Below, piece after piece: positions 34,168 through 43,259 of a stretch of DNA of 64,000 nucleotides (its first letter is position 1; the number at the start of each line of letters is the position of its first letter). The translations under genes and the position numbers were made by a program. The DNA is taken from assembly GCA_000161975.1 (NCBI GenBank), contig GG688422.1, positions 927,824 to 991,823 of the forward strand. Reading direction: 5' to 3'. The stretch is from Eubacterium saphenum ATCC 49989 (lineage in GTDB: Bacteria > Bacillota > Clostridia > Peptostreptococcales > Anaerovoracaceae). Below the pieces are notes generated by a model, which did not search any database, was not told the DNA's origin, and was given only the letters and a program-made list of their open reading frames with translations.

Positions 34168-34325
34168 TTGATTAGATATTTAAATGAGATAAGCAGAGGA
34201 ACTGAGAGAAATAGTAGATACATTGTAAAGGATTTGGAGCAAAAAAAGAAACAAAGATAGAATTTGATGAAATTTATCGAGAACAAGAGAACCGTGGATC
34301 ATATTTTGAAAATTATTTGAATTAA
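34168..34325 (+). pseudogene. Possible decayed coding remnant between tuf and murC
   Basis: A 30-codon segment from TTG 34168 (LIRYLNEISRGTERNSRY ...) stops at TAG 34258. In the overlapping -1 frame the reading continues as IEFDEIYREQENRGSYFENY to TAA 34325. The protein-like composition across a single frame shift suggests a broken gene of unknown family. It may equally be noise; there is no ribosome site. The remainder of this 434-base gap holds only the tuf terminator and a -10 box. Confidence 0.25.
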
Positions 34326-34403
34326 GGCATGGGCGAAAACCGTAGACTTTGATCGGATGAAAATATTTTTTGAAATAACTGGTTAAGCGGAGTTTCAGTG
34401 TTG

Positions 34404-34409
34404 TATAAT
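34404..34409 (+). promoter_or_regulatory. -10 box before murC
   Basis: A consensus TATAAT (34404-34409) 70 bases upstream of murC; no convincing -35 is seen. Confidence 0.4.
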
Positions 34410-34478
34410 GTAATGCAGAGAGTTTAGTTTTCAGTGAATATTCTTGGGCTAAACGATTTTATTTTTTAGGAGCTGATT

Positions 34479-35873
34479 ATGGATGATTTTTCACATTATA
34501 AAAATATTCATTGTATAGGCATAGGTGGTATTGGAATGTCTGCGATAGCTGAGATTCTGATAGATAGAGGATACAATGTCAGCGGCTCTGATATGAGAGA
34601 GAGTGACAGCACGGATAAGCTTATATCGATGGGAGCTAGGGTGGCTTTGGGGCACATGGCAAAAAATGTGAAAGAGGACATAGACCTGGTTATATATACG
34701 GCTGCAATAGCGGATGATAATCCGGAACTTCTAAAGGCAAAGAGCCTTGGAATAAAACTGCTTACAAGAGCCGAAGCACTTGGAATGCTGATGAGTGAAT
34801 ATAACACCAGTATAGCGATTTCAGGTACGCACGGGAAAACCACCACTACATCAATGGTTTCATTGATATTAAACAACGCAAAGAAAGACCCTACAATTTT
34901 GGTAGGCGGGAACTTAAGTGATATCAACGGTAATTTGAAGATAGGCAAGAGTGAGTACTTTGTCACGGAGGCATGCGAATATATGGACAGTTTTTTAAAT
35001 CTTCGCCCAAAGGTGGAGCTTATCTTAAATATCGACTCCGACCACCTCGATTACTTCGATGACATTGAACATATAGCAAAATCCTTTAGGGCATTTGCAG
35101 AGCTCGTACCGAAGGACGGGCTTGTAATAGGGTATGACGCAAATCCGTTCGTCAAGGCGGCGCTAAAAAACGTATCCAATGTGGTTACATTTGGGTTTAG
35201 CAGGGGCAGCGACTATGTGGCGGAAGACATAGAATTCGACCATCAAGGTCTGCCTTCATTTAAAATATGCAATGGAGAAAATGTAGTAGCCAACGTGAAA
35301 CTTAAGATCCCCGGCGAACATAACATCCAAAACGCACTTGCGGCGGCAGCTTGCACGCATACATTGGGAGTGGACGGTAGCGATATAGAGAATACGTTAA
35401 ACGAGTTTAGCGGAATAAACCGAAGATTTGACATAGTCGGTATGATAGGTGGTAGCGTGAAGCTTGTGGATGACTATGCGCACCATCCTACAGAGATTGA
35501 GGCTACTTTAGATGCCGCAAAGAAGATGAAACACAATAGGCTATGGTGTTTATTTCAGCCCCATACATACACGAGAACCAAGGCGCTCTTCAGCGATTTT
35601 GCGCCTGCACTTTCAAAGGCCGACATCATCGTAATGAATGAAATATATGCAGCACGTGAGATAAATATAAACAAATTAAGCGCAAAGTCCATAGTAGAGG
35701 ACATAAAAAAAAGATTTCCTGAGAAGGAAGTTTATTTTTTTGAAGATATGGAAGATATGGCGGGATTTGTATATGAAAATTTAAAGATAAACGATTTAGT
35801 TATAACCATGGGTGCAGGGGATATTTTCAAGGCGGGAGAGCTGCTCATGGAATATGACAGAGAATTATTTTAG
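34479..35873 (+). CDS. murC: UDP-N-acetylmuramate-L-alanine ligase
   Basis: 464 residues. The N-terminal Rossmann motif is IGIGGIGMSAIAEIL, the ATP loop SGTHGKTTTTSM, the central EACEYMDSFLNL and NIDSDHLDYF, and C-terminal DDYAHHPTEIEAT. It adds L-alanine to UDP-MurNAc in the cytoplasm, the first peptide step of peptidoglycan synthesis. ATG 34479 follows AGGAG. The GlmU-like gene follows 21 bases later. Confidence 0.97.
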   Translation: MDDFSHYKNIHCIGIGGIGMSAIAEILIDRGYNVSGSDMRESDSTDKLISMGARVALGHMAKNVKEDIDLVIYTAAIADDNPELLKAKSLGIKLLTRAEALGMLMSEYNTSIAISGTHGKTTTTSMVSLILNNAKKDPTILVGGNLSDINGNLKIGKSEYFVTEACEYMDSFLNLRPKVELILNIDSDHLDYFDDIEHIAKSFRAFAELVPKDGLVIGYDANPFVKAALKNVSNVVTFGFSRGSDYVAEDIEFDHQGLPSFKICNGENVVANVKLKIPGEHNIQNALAAAACTHTLGVDGSDIENTLNEFSGINRRFDIVGMIGGSVKLVDDYAHHPTEIEATLDAAKKMKHNRLWCLFQPHTYTRTKALFSDFAPALSKADIIVMNEIYAAREININKLSAKSIVEDIKKRFPEKEVYFFEDMEDMAGFVYENLKINDLVITMGAGDIFKAGELLMEYDRELF

Positions 35874-35894
35874 TGGGTGGAGGTAAAAGGCGAC

Positions 35895-36548
35895 ATGTAC
35901 AGCAGAAAAAAGTGTGAACAATTAATTGAGCAAGGAGTAATTATAGACGATGTAGATACAACATACATAGATGAAGAAAGTAGCGTAGAAAAGGGAGCAA
36001 GGATAAGACCTAACACCATAATTGAAAAGAGCAAGATCTCGGGAAGTGCAGTTATCGGCCCGAATTCACGAGTGGAAAATTCAAAGATAACAGGAGCTAG
36101 TATAGATAATTCCGTAGTACTCGAAAGTGAAGTTGCGGAAGGCACTAACGTAGGCCCGTTTGCCTACATAAGGCCGGGCAGCAGCATCGGGAAAAATTGT
36201 AAGATAGGCGATTTTGTGGAGATTAAAAATTCCAATATAGGAGAGGGTACCAAAACTTCTCATCTTGCGTATATCGGAGACAGTGATGTGGGTGAGAATG
36301 TCAACATAGGCTGTGGAGTCGTGTTTGTAAACTATGACGGCGTAAAAAAATATAGGAGCAGAATCATGGACGGAGCCTTTGTAGGGTGTAACGTAAATCT
36401 GGTTTCGCCTGTAGTAGTGGGCAACAGAGCATATATTGCAGCGGGCTCTACGGTGGTTAAAGACGTAAAAGAAGGAGCTTTATATGTGGAGCGTACAAAG
36501 GGTACGGTAATCGAAGGTTTTTCGGATAAGAAGGGACTTAAGAAATAA
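35895..36548 (+). CDS. GlmU C-terminal (left-handed beta-helix) acetyltransferase-like protein
   Basis: 217 residues made almost wholly of hexapeptide repeats (TIIEKSKISGSAVIGPNSRV, VGPFAYIRPGSSIG). The GlmU-type active-site region is KIGDFVEIKNSNIGEGTKTS with HLAYIGDSDVG, NIGCGVVFVNYDG and AAGSTV. It corresponds to the second half of bifunctional GlmU; the N-terminal uridyltransferase domain (about 230 residues, LAAGxGTRM motif) is absent. It precedes prs, the usual place of full-length glmU. It may acetylate glucosamine-1-phosphate, or have another sugar substrate. ATG 35895 follows GGAGG by 11 bases; GTG 35877 is an alternative. Confidence 0.8.
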   Translation: MYSRKKCEQLIEQGVIIDDVDTTYIDEESSVEKGARIRPNTIIEKSKISGSAVIGPNSRVENSKITGASIDNSVVLESEVAEGTNVGPFAYIRPGSSIGKNCKIGDFVEIKNSNIGEGTKTSHLAYIGDSDVGENVNIGCGVVFVNYDGVKKYRSRIMDGAFVGCNVNLVSPVVVGNRAYIAAGSTVVKDVKEGALYVERTKGTVIEGFSDKKGLKK

Positions 36549-36570
36549 TTTAAAGAGAAAGGGGCAAATT

Positions 36571-37512
36571 ATGTCTTGCGAAGAATTTAAAGTATTTTCA
36601 TGTAACGCTAATATGGATCTTTCAAAGGAAGTTGTAGCTTGTCTTGGTAAAACATTGGGTAAGGGCAGGATTACAAAGTTTAGCGACGGAGAGATACAGG
36701 TGGCTTTAGAAGAAGGAGTCAGAGGATATGATTGCTTTGTGGTGCAGTCTACGAGCTCGCCTGTTAATTCTAATTTAATGGAACTTTTGATAATGATAGA
36801 CGCAATGAGAAGGGCTTCAGCGGGGAGAATAAACGCCGTTATACCATACTATGGTTATGCAAGACAGGATAGAAAGGCAAGGGCCAGAGACCCGATTACA
36901 GCTAAGCTCGTAGCAAACCTTATCACAGCAGCGGGAGCGGACAGAGTGGTCACCATGGACCTTCATGCATCCCAAATACAGGGATTTTTCGATCTTCCCG
37001 TAGACCATCTTGAAGGACTTCCCGTGCTTGCGAAACATTTTTTGAACAAGAAAATGGAAAATGTCGTAGTGGTTTCTCCCGATCACGGCAGCGTAAGAAG
37101 GACGAGGAACCTTGCGCAAAAGATTAATGCACCTATAGCGATTATAGATAAACGAAGACCTGAAGCTAATAAATGCGAAGTTATGAATATAATAGGTGAT
37201 GTTGCGGGGAAGGATTGCATATTGATAGATGACATGATAGATACCGCGGGTACCATAGTGAGCGCAATAGATGCACTGAGGGAAAAAGGCTGCAAGAAGG
37301 TATATGTATGCGCTACGCATCCGGTGTTATCAGGACCTGCTATAGATAGACTTAGAGGCGCAGATATAGAAGAAATCGTAGTTTTAAACACCATAGAACT
37401 GCCGGAAGAAAAGATGCTCGATAATTTAACGCAGCTTTCCGTTGCTCCGCTATTTGCAGAGGCTATAAGCAGGGTGCATAATAATGAATCTTTAAGTGAA
37501 CTTTTCGAATAA
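36571..37512 (+). CDS. prs: Ribose-phosphate pyrophosphokinase
   Basis: 313 residues with FSDGEIQVALEEGVRG, YYGYARQDRKARARDPI, the divalent metal/PRPP motifs DLHASQIQGFFD and LIDDMIDTAGT. It makes PRPP for nucleotide, histidine and tryptophan synthesis. The position after a glmU-like gene and before pth and mfd is conserved in Firmicutes. Confidence 0.97.
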   Translation: MSCEEFKVFSCNANMDLSKEVVACLGKTLGKGRITKFSDGEIQVALEEGVRGYDCFVVQSTSSPVNSNLMELLIMIDAMRRASAGRINAVIPYYGYARQDRKARARDPITAKLVANLITAAGADRVVTMDLHASQIQGFFDLPVDHLEGLPVLAKHFLNKKMENVVVVSPDHGSVRRTRNLAQKINAPIAIIDKRRPEANKCEVMNIIGDVAGKDCILIDDMIDTAGTIVSAIDALREKGCKKVYVCATHPVLSGPAIDRLRGADIEEIVVLNTIELPEEKMLDNLTQLSVAPLFAEAISRVHNNESLSELFE

Positions 37513-37515
37513 AAA

Positions 37516-38076
37516 ATGAAGGTAATAGTAGGACTCGGTAATCCCGGTAAGGATTATGAAAAAACACGCCATAATGTAGGCTTTATGGTGATAGATGAAA
37601 TCGCAAATAAACTAGGTATTTCGGGCGGTAAAGAAAAGTTTGATTCGTTATTGCTCGAGGATTTTGTCGGGCGTGAAAAGGTGGTACTTGTAAAGCCTCT
37701 TACGTTTATGAATGATAGTGGTAGGGCTGTTAGGCGCATCATGGATTTTTATAGCTTAGATCCCGGCGACATCATAGTAATCTACGATGATGTAGACATT
37801 GATCTTGGAAAGCTGAGGATAAGAAAAAACGGAAGCGCAGGCACCCATAACGGAATGAAGTCCATCATCTATGAGCTTAAGAGCGATGATTTCCCAAGGG
37901 TAAGGCTAGGCATCAATAAAGAGAAAAGAGGAGATTTAAAGCGTTTCGTGCTTAAAAATTTTTCAAAGGATGAAATCCCCATGATCATAGATGTTGTAAA
38001 AAGAGCTGCTGATGCAGCGCTCGCAATGGTGGATGATGATATAGACAAAGTAATGAATCAATTTAATATTAGATAG
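37516..38076 (+). CDS. pth: Peptidyl-tRNA hydrolase
   Basis: 186 residues with IVGLGNPGKDYEKTRHNVGF (catalytic His), VKPLTFMNDSGRAV and RKNGSAGTHNGMKSI. It frees tRNAs from peptidyl-tRNA dropped by ribosomes. ATG 37516 begins three bases after the prs stop and probably depends on coupling. Confidence 0.97.
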   Translation: MKVIVGLGNPGKDYEKTRHNVGFMVIDEIANKLGISGGKEKFDSLLLEDFVGREKVVLVKPLTFMNDSGRAVRRIMDFYSLDPGDIIVIYDDVDIDLGKLRIRKNGSAGTHNGMKSIIYELKSDDFPRVRLGINKEKRGDLKRFVLKNFSKDEIPMIIDVVKRAADAALAMVDDDIDKVMNQFNIR

Positions 38077-38085
38077 CGAAAAAAT

Positions 38086-41000
38086 ATGAGCACCGCAGAA
38101 CGTATTGAAGTTATAGGGGTGGAGGCGTCGGCTTCCGCTCGGTACATAAGTGAAAATATAAAGAATCATGATAGGGTATTTTTAGTTGCAGCTACTGCAG
38201 AAGATTGCATGCAACTTGCTGCTGCGCTCGAGTACTTTACAAAAAAAGAAACCATAGTATTGAGCAAAGATTTGTTTTTCGGGTATGAGAGCAGGGATAG
38301 GCAACAGGAGATAAGTTTTTTAAGAGCCGTAAAAAGAATTGCTTCGCAAGAAAGATGCATGGTAATAGTCACGCCTTTTATGATAAATACCAAGGTGTCG
38401 TCAGCTGTATTTAAAAGCGCTTTGACATTAACCATGGGGCAGGACATCTCTAGAGAAGACGTTGAGGTTCAGCTTTCAGAGCTTGGATATGAAAGAAGAC
38501 AAAATGCGTACGAAGATGGAGAATATGCCGTAAGAGGTGGCATCATCGATGTTATGCAGGATGGCGAAAATGGTGTAAGGATAGAATTCTTTGGAGACTG
38601 TATAGATGGCATCAGAAAGTTCGATATCAAAACTCAAAGAAGCAGCGAAGCTCTTGAGAGCATAGACATTGAACCTGTAAGTTTTGCAAACGGCGATGAG
38701 GATTCTAAGATTGATATCATTGATATCGTAAGCCCCGATGTCATTTTTATAGAACAACCTGATGTTGTGGCAAAAAGCTGTACAGACGAAGAACAAAAAT
38801 TTCAAAAGACCATATTAAATCTTAGAGAAAGTAAACAAATCTCGGAAGAAGATATTTTAGATCACATGGCTCTTGTGGACATGAAGCGTATGGAACAAAG
38901 GTTGGGTATATGGCAAGAATGTGATAAACCGAAAAATAAGGCGATTTACTATATGAGCGCCTTTGATATTCCAAAGGGTTCGTTTTACTATGGAAAACCT
39001 GCTGAAGTCGTCAGGAAAAATGCGGGAGTTATCAGAAATGTCATAGACAGCAAGGAGCTTAAGAATTTCATAGAGCGCCATGAAGATGAAGGGTTTACCG
39101 TAAGGGTAATGGCAAAGGATGAGTATTCAAAAGCTAGGCTGCAGGAGCATTTCGGAATACTCGGTATTACTGCGGATATTTTTACGTTTGGAAGAGCGGA
39201 TGAGTTTAGAGGATTTATAGATAACGATGAGCATTCGTGTTTGCTTACTGAAAAGGATATTTTCGGCGTAAGGGTATATAGAGCTAAGCGTAATACAAAC
39301 GAAAGTATAGGTGAAAGGCTCAGCGGTTATCAAAATATTGAAGAGGGCGATTACCTTGTGCATAAGACAAAGGGAATAGGTAGATATACCGGCATAAAAA
39401 CCATGAAATTAAGTGGCAGGAGTAAGGACTACATCTGCCTCGTTTATGCGCAGGATGATAAGTTATATGTGCCGGTTGAGAATGCGAACGTCTTATCTAA
39501 ATACTCAGGTGTAAGCGATGCGGCTCCGAAGCTAAGCAAGTTATTTACAAACGAATGGAGCGTTACCAAGAAGAAGGCGTGGTTATCCGTTTTAGAGCTT
39601 GCAAAGAAGATACTTGAAGATGAAGCCAAGCGTAAGGCTAAAAAAGGGTATGCTTTTTTACCGGATGATGAGGAGAGCAAGAAATTTGATGCGGATTTCA
39701 GTTATATTCCGACAGACGATCAGCTCAGAGCCATAGATGAGGTCAAGGCGGATATGGAAAGCCATTCGCCTATGGACAGATTGTTGTGCGGAGATGTAGG
39801 TTATGGTAAAACAGAGGTTGCCGCAAGGGCGATGTATAAGTGTGTAGCTGCTGGTAAGCAGGTGGCATTCCTTGCTCCTACGACCATTCTTGTAAACCAG
39901 CATTATAAAACATTGGTGAAGAGATTTGAAAAAACGGCAGCGATAATAGGGGAATTATCGAGGTTCAGAACCGATGTGCAGCAGAAAAAAATCATAGAGG
40001 ATGCGAAGGCGGGGAAGGTAGATATTTTAATAGGTACGCATAGGATGCTTTCTCAGGATATAGGATTTCAGGATTTAGGGCTTCTTATCATAGATGAAGA
40101 ACAAAGGTTTGGCGTTGTTCAGAAGGAAAAAATCCGAAGGCTTCGCCAAAATGTGGATGTACTTACGCTCAGCGCCACTCCTATACCTCGTACAATGCAT
40201 ATGGCGATATCAGGAGCCAGGGATTTGAGCTTGATAACGCATCCGCCGCTTGAGAGGATGCCTGTCAATACTTTTGTATATATAAAGAGTGATGAAATTA
40301 TGAGAGAGGCAATTGAAAGAGAAGTCGCAAGGAAGGGGCAGGTGTATGTGGTTTGCAGGCGAATTTCGCATATGCAGGATGTAAAGGAAAAGATTGAAAG
40401 GCTTGTAAAAGGCATCAGAGTGGATACCGTGAACGGGCAGATGAACGAAAAATATATTGAGGATACTCTGTCTTCATTTATAGCGGGCGAGATAGATGTT
40501 TTGGTATGTACCAAGATAATAGAGACGGGCATAGACATTAAAAATGCGAACACTATTATTATTTTAGATGCCGACATGATGGGAATAGCCGAGCTATACC
40601 AGCTCAGAGGAAGAGTAGGAAGGGGCAACAGATCATCGTTTGCCTATCTTTTGCATAATGATTATAAAAAGCTTTCGGATGAACAAAAGAGCAGACTCAC
40701 TGCGATAAAGGAGTTTGCGAAGTTCGGATCGTCGCTCACGCTCGCTATGAAGGATATGCAGATAAGGGGCGCCGGAGATATAATAGGCAAACAACAGCAC
40801 GGACATATGATAAGCATTGGCTATGAAATGTATATAAAGCTTATAGAGGATGCGGTTAAAGCTTTAAATGAAGGGCGGGAGATTGAGATAGAGGATGAAG
40901 TCGAGTGCGAGATGAGCCTTGATATAGAGGCATATATACCGAAATCATACATTCATGACACACAGTCAAAGCTTATGGTATATAGAAAGATAGCCGGTAT

Positions 41001-41364
41001 ACAGACAAATGAGGAATTTCAAGACGTGAAGGAATATATAGAGGATATGTTCGGTAGAAGTCCTGAGAACGTAAGAAAGCTAATGGAATTGTCGTTTGTG
41101 AAAAACAAAGCGGCAAGGTGCGGCATATCAAAGGTAAGGAGCAATGAATTCGATATAATTGTGGAATATATAAGCGCAAAAAGTCTTCAGCCGCATGACT
41201 ATTCTGCGCTTGCCGGTAAGTTTAAAGACGTACTTAAGATCGGTGGATACAAGCATCCAATATTGAGGTTTAATAAGGCGCAGTATTTATATAAGTACAA
41301 TATAGACCTGAATGAAGAACCCTTAGATGTAGTCGAGAGGATAATATCAATGCACACCGCTTAA
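38086..41364 (+). CDS. mfd: Transcription-repair coupling factor Mfd
   Basis: 1092 residues. The UvrB-like N module contains YERRQNAYEDGEYAVRGGI. The RNA polymerase interaction domain begins EGDYLVHKTKGIGRYTGI. The helicase has motif I GDVGYGKTEVAARAM, motif II IIDEEQRFGV, LSATPIPRTM and QLRGRVGRG, and a C-terminal TRCF domain closes it. It removes stalled RNA polymerase from lesions and recruits UvrA. It is slightly shorter than the about 1150-1180 residues common in Firmicutes. Confidence 0.97.
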   Translation: MSTAERIEVIGVEASASARYISENIKNHDRVFLVAATAEDCMQLAAALEYFTKKETIVLSKDLFFGYESRDRQQEISFLRAVKRIASQERCMVIVTPFMINTKVSSAVFKSALTLTMGQDISREDVEVQLSELGYERRQNAYEDGEYAVRGGIIDVMQDGENGVRIEFFGDCIDGIRKFDIKTQRSSEALESIDIEPVSFANGDEDSKIDIIDIVSPDVIFIEQPDVVAKSCTDEEQKFQKTILNLRESKQISEEDILDHMALVDMKRMEQRLGIWQECDKPKNKAIYYMSAFDIPKGSFYYGKPAEVVRKNAGVIRNVIDSKELKNFIERHEDEGFTVRVMAKDEYSKARLQEHFGILGITADIFTFGRADEFRGFIDNDEHSCLLTEKDIFGVRVYRAKRNTNESIGERLSGYQNIEEGDYLVHKTKGIGRYTGIKTMKLSGRSKDYICLVYAQDDKLYVPVENANVLSKYSGVSDAAPKLSKLFTNEWSVTKKKAWLSVLELAKKILEDEAKRKAKKGYAFLPDDEESKKFDADFSYIPTDDQLRAIDEVKADMESHSPMDRLLCGDVGYGKTEVAARAMYKCVAAGKQVAFLAPTTILVNQHYKTLVKRFEKTAAIIGELSRFRTDVQQKKIIEDAKAGKVDILIGTHRMLSQDIGFQDLGLLIIDEEQRFGVVQKEKIRRLRQNVDVLTLSATPIPRTMHMAISGARDLSLITHPPLERMPVNTFVYIKSDEIMREAIEREVARKGQVYVVCRRISHMQDVKEKIERLVKGIRVDTVNGQMNEKYIEDTLSSFIAGEIDVLVCTKIIETGIDIKNANTIIILDADMMGIAELYQLRGRVGRGNRSSFAYLLHNDYKKLSDEQKSRLTAIKEFAKFGSSLTLAMKDMQIRGAGDIIGKQQHGHMISIGYEMYIKLIEDAVKALNEGREIEIEDEVECEMSLDIEAYIPKSYIHDTQSKLMVYRKIAGIQTNEEFQDVKEYIEDMFGRSPENVRKLMELSFVKNKAARCGISKVRSNEFDIIVEYISAKSLQPHDYSALAGKFKDVLKIGGYKHPILRFNKAQYLYKYNIDLNEEPLDVVERIISMHTA

Positions 41365-41397
41365 CAAAGGGACTAATGTTAAGTTGGGGAATTTTCA

Positions 41398-41438
41398 TTT
41401 GTGGTATGCTAAGACATTATCATTTTTGGTTCAGAAAA
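41398..41438 (+). repeat. Dispersed intergenic repeat, copy 4
   Basis: TTTGTGGTATGCTAAGACAT continues to TTTTTGGTTCAGAAAA. The right 27 bases match copy 3 in 23 positions. It keeps an extended -10-like TGGTATGCT. It follows mfd, upstream of a separate strong promoter at 41464. Confidence 0.6.
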
Positions 41439-41463
41439 TAACATGGTTGTATTGGGCAAATAA

Positions 41464-41492
41464 TTGACATGAGTATAAATTATTGTTATACT
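41464..41492 (+). promoter_or_regulatory. Promoter of the lipoprotein gene
   Basis: TTGACA (41464-41469), a 17-base spacer containing TGT, TATACT (41487-41492). A strong consensus promoter with an extended -10. Confidence 0.8.
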
Positions 41493-41551
41493 AGCATGGT
41501 ATTTTTGAAAGTTAGCTATTGCAGAGGGCATAGCACGGAAGGAGAAATGAC

Positions 41552-42661
41552 ATGTTAAAAAAGATGGGAGCCGTGAGTATTGCATTGGTGTTATCAGTAG
41601 CAGTGCTATTCACAGGATGCGGTGGTAAAAAGGCATCGGATGCGGTTGATGTACCGGGTTACAAGGGCATTGAAGTAGAGAAGGAAAAGGTAGAGAAGGT
41701 TACAGACAAGGCGCTTAATGATGCAGTGCAAAATAGAATTAAAGGACAGATGCAATACAAAGAAGTAAAGGGCGCTGTTAAGGATAACTATAGAGTAAAT
41801 ATAGACTATGCAGGCAAGAAGGACGGCAAGAGCTTTGCCGGAGGTACTGCGAAGGGATATACGCTAACGTTAGGTTCCAACCAGTTTATTAAAGATCTTG
41901 AAAACGGTATAGTTGGGATGAAAAAAGGTCAGAAGAAGACTATCAATGCGACCTTCCCTAAAACATATCATTCAAAGGAACTTGCGGGTAAAAAGGTTAC
42001 ATTTGATGTAAAGGTAAACAGAGTGGAAGAGCCTGTAAAGTCTAAGAACGATGCGGCATATTACAAAAAATTATCTCAAAACAAAGCTAAAAATATGGAT
42101 GAGCTTAAGAAGGTAATTAAGAAGGAATTGGAAAAGGCAAATGAAAATCGTGCAGAAGAAATGATGAAATCAAATGCATGGTCAAAGGTAATGGCAAAGG
42201 TAAAGGTAAAGAAGTTACCTGAGGATGATGTTAAGGCGGCAGAAGACATAATCAAAGGCAGAAACGAACAGCTTCGTAAGCAGCAAAAACAATCTATGGC
42301 GCAGTACTTAAAGCAAAGAGGCATAGATGAAAAGGCATATAATAAGGAAGTAACTACTCAGGCGGAAAACGAAGTGAAGACTAAGATGGCGTATATGTTC
42401 GTTTGTGAAGCTGAAAAAATTGAACCTAGTTCCGATGACATCAAGAAGAGGGTTGAAGAATACAAGAAGATGGGTTATGACGATAAGTCCATCAAGAAGT
42501 ACACAGGAAAGAACCTCGAAGATACCGTAAAGGATGAGCTTTACCAAAAGGCTGCTAAGGACTTCGTTTACAAGCACGCTAAGAAGGTAGAGAAGAAGAA
42601 GCCAACACCTAAGAAAAACGAAAAGAAGAAGGACAGTTCAAAGAAAAAAGGCGATAAATAG
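41552..42661 (+). CDS. Secreted trigger-factor-like FKBP-type peptidyl-prolyl isomerase lipoprotein
   Basis: 369 residues. A lipoprotein signal ends in the lipobox FTGCGG. About residues 78-155 form an FKBP domain of trigger-factor type (NYRVNIDYAGKKDGKSFAGG, LGSNQFIKDLENGIVGMKKG). Residues about 165-345 resemble the helical trigger-factor C domain. The C-terminal 25 residues are Lys-rich. The ribosome-binding N domain of true trigger factor is replaced by the lipid anchor, so it should act as an extracytoplasmic folding factor, by analogy to PrsA. It has its own strong promoter. Confidence 0.8.
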   Translation: MLKKMGAVSIALVLSVAVLFTGCGGKKASDAVDVPGYKGIEVEKEKVEKVTDKALNDAVQNRIKGQMQYKEVKGAVKDNYRVNIDYAGKKDGKSFAGGTAKGYTLTLGSNQFIKDLENGIVGMKKGQKKTINATFPKTYHSKELAGKKVTFDVKVNRVEEPVKSKNDAAYYKKLSQNKAKNMDELKKVIKKELEKANENRAEEMMKSNAWSKVMAKVKVKKLPEDDVKAAEDIIKGRNEQLRKQQKQSMAQYLKQRGIDEKAYNKEVTTQAENEVKTKMAYMFVCEAEKIEPSSDDIKKRVEEYKKMGYDDKSIKKYTGKNLEDTVKDELYQKAAKDFVYKHAKKVEKKKPTPKKNEKKKDSSKKKGDK

Positions 42662-42678
42662 AGGCAATTCGATATTAA

Positions 42679-42712
42679 AGCATAGGGGCCAACGTACTTA
42701 AGCCCCTATGCT
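42679..42712 (+). terminator. Hairpin after the lipoprotein gene
   Basis: The perfect 11-bp arms AGCATAGGGGC (42679-42689) and GCCCCTATGCT (42702-42712) are followed by only a weak T tail (AAACTTTAAA). Confidence 0.6.
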
Positions 42713-42716
42713 AAAC

Positions 42717-42813
42717 TTTAAAAGTTCAGCCGGAAATTTACAGCAATAGAAAAAATTTGCGCATGCTGTGAAATCTTGTATAGAGTTTTAAAAGTTTAGC
42801 AGGAAGTTTGCAG
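42717..42813 (+). repeat. Pair of imperfect 27-bp direct repeats
   Basis: TTTAAAAGTTCAGCCGGAAA (42717 on) and TTTAAAAGTTTAGCAGGAAG (42787 on) match at 23 of 27 positions with a 70-base offset. They fill part of the 354-base gap before the tRNA array. No gene is seen there and the rest is AT-rich sequence. Confidence 0.5.
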
Positions 42814-42945
42814 GAAAAACTGCAGCAAATTTGGAAACGTGAGCTATAGGCTATTGATTTGGGTACAGGTAGAAAAAGATTTTTTAAAATGGCTTATGGA
42901 CTGTTTAATAATTACGAACATTTACAAAAAAACTAAAAAAGGCTA

Positions 42946-42974
42946 TTGACAATAAGTGAAGCAATAGATATAAT
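42946..42974 (+). promoter_or_regulatory. Full-consensus promoter of the 13-tRNA array
   Basis: TTGACA (42946-42951), 17 bases, TATAAT (42969-42974). It is a perfect match in both boxes and spacing, 41 bases before the first tRNA. Confidence 0.88.
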
Positions 42975-43015
42975 GTTTAGGCATGCTGGAAACAGCATCC
43001 ACGAGAGAAGATTGT

Positions 43016-43091
43016 GGGCGCATAGCTCAGCTGGGAGAGCACCTGCCTTACAAGCAGGGGGTCATAGGTTCGAGCCCTATTGCGCCCACCA
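43016..43091 (+). tRNA. tRNA-Val (TAC)
   Basis: GGGCGCA pairs with TGCGCCC; the anticodon loop CTTACAA gives TAC; CCA is encoded. First gene of the array. Confidence 0.96.
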
Positions 43092-43095
43092 TTTT

Positions 43096-43172
43096 GGTCC
43101 GGTAGTTCAGTTGGTTAGAATGCCAGCCTGTCACGCTGGAGGTCGTCGGTTCGAACCCGATCCGGATCGCCA
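43096..43172 (+). tRNA. tRNA-Asp (GTC)
   Basis: GGTCCGG pairs with CCGGATC including one G-U; the loop CTGTCAC gives GTC; CCA is encoded. Confidence 0.96.
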
Positions 43173-43181
43173 TTTTCTTTC

Positions 43182-43256
43182 GCTGGCGTGGCTCAATGGT
43201 AGAGCAGCTGATTTGTAATCAGCAGGTTGTGGGTTCGATTCCCTCCGCCAGCTCCA
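43182..43256 (+). tRNA. tRNA-Thr (TGT)
   Basis: GCTGGCG pairs with CGCCAGC; the loop TTTGTAA gives TGT; CCA is encoded. It complements the GGT isoacceptor at 32745. Confidence 0.96.
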
Positions 43257-43259
43257 TCT

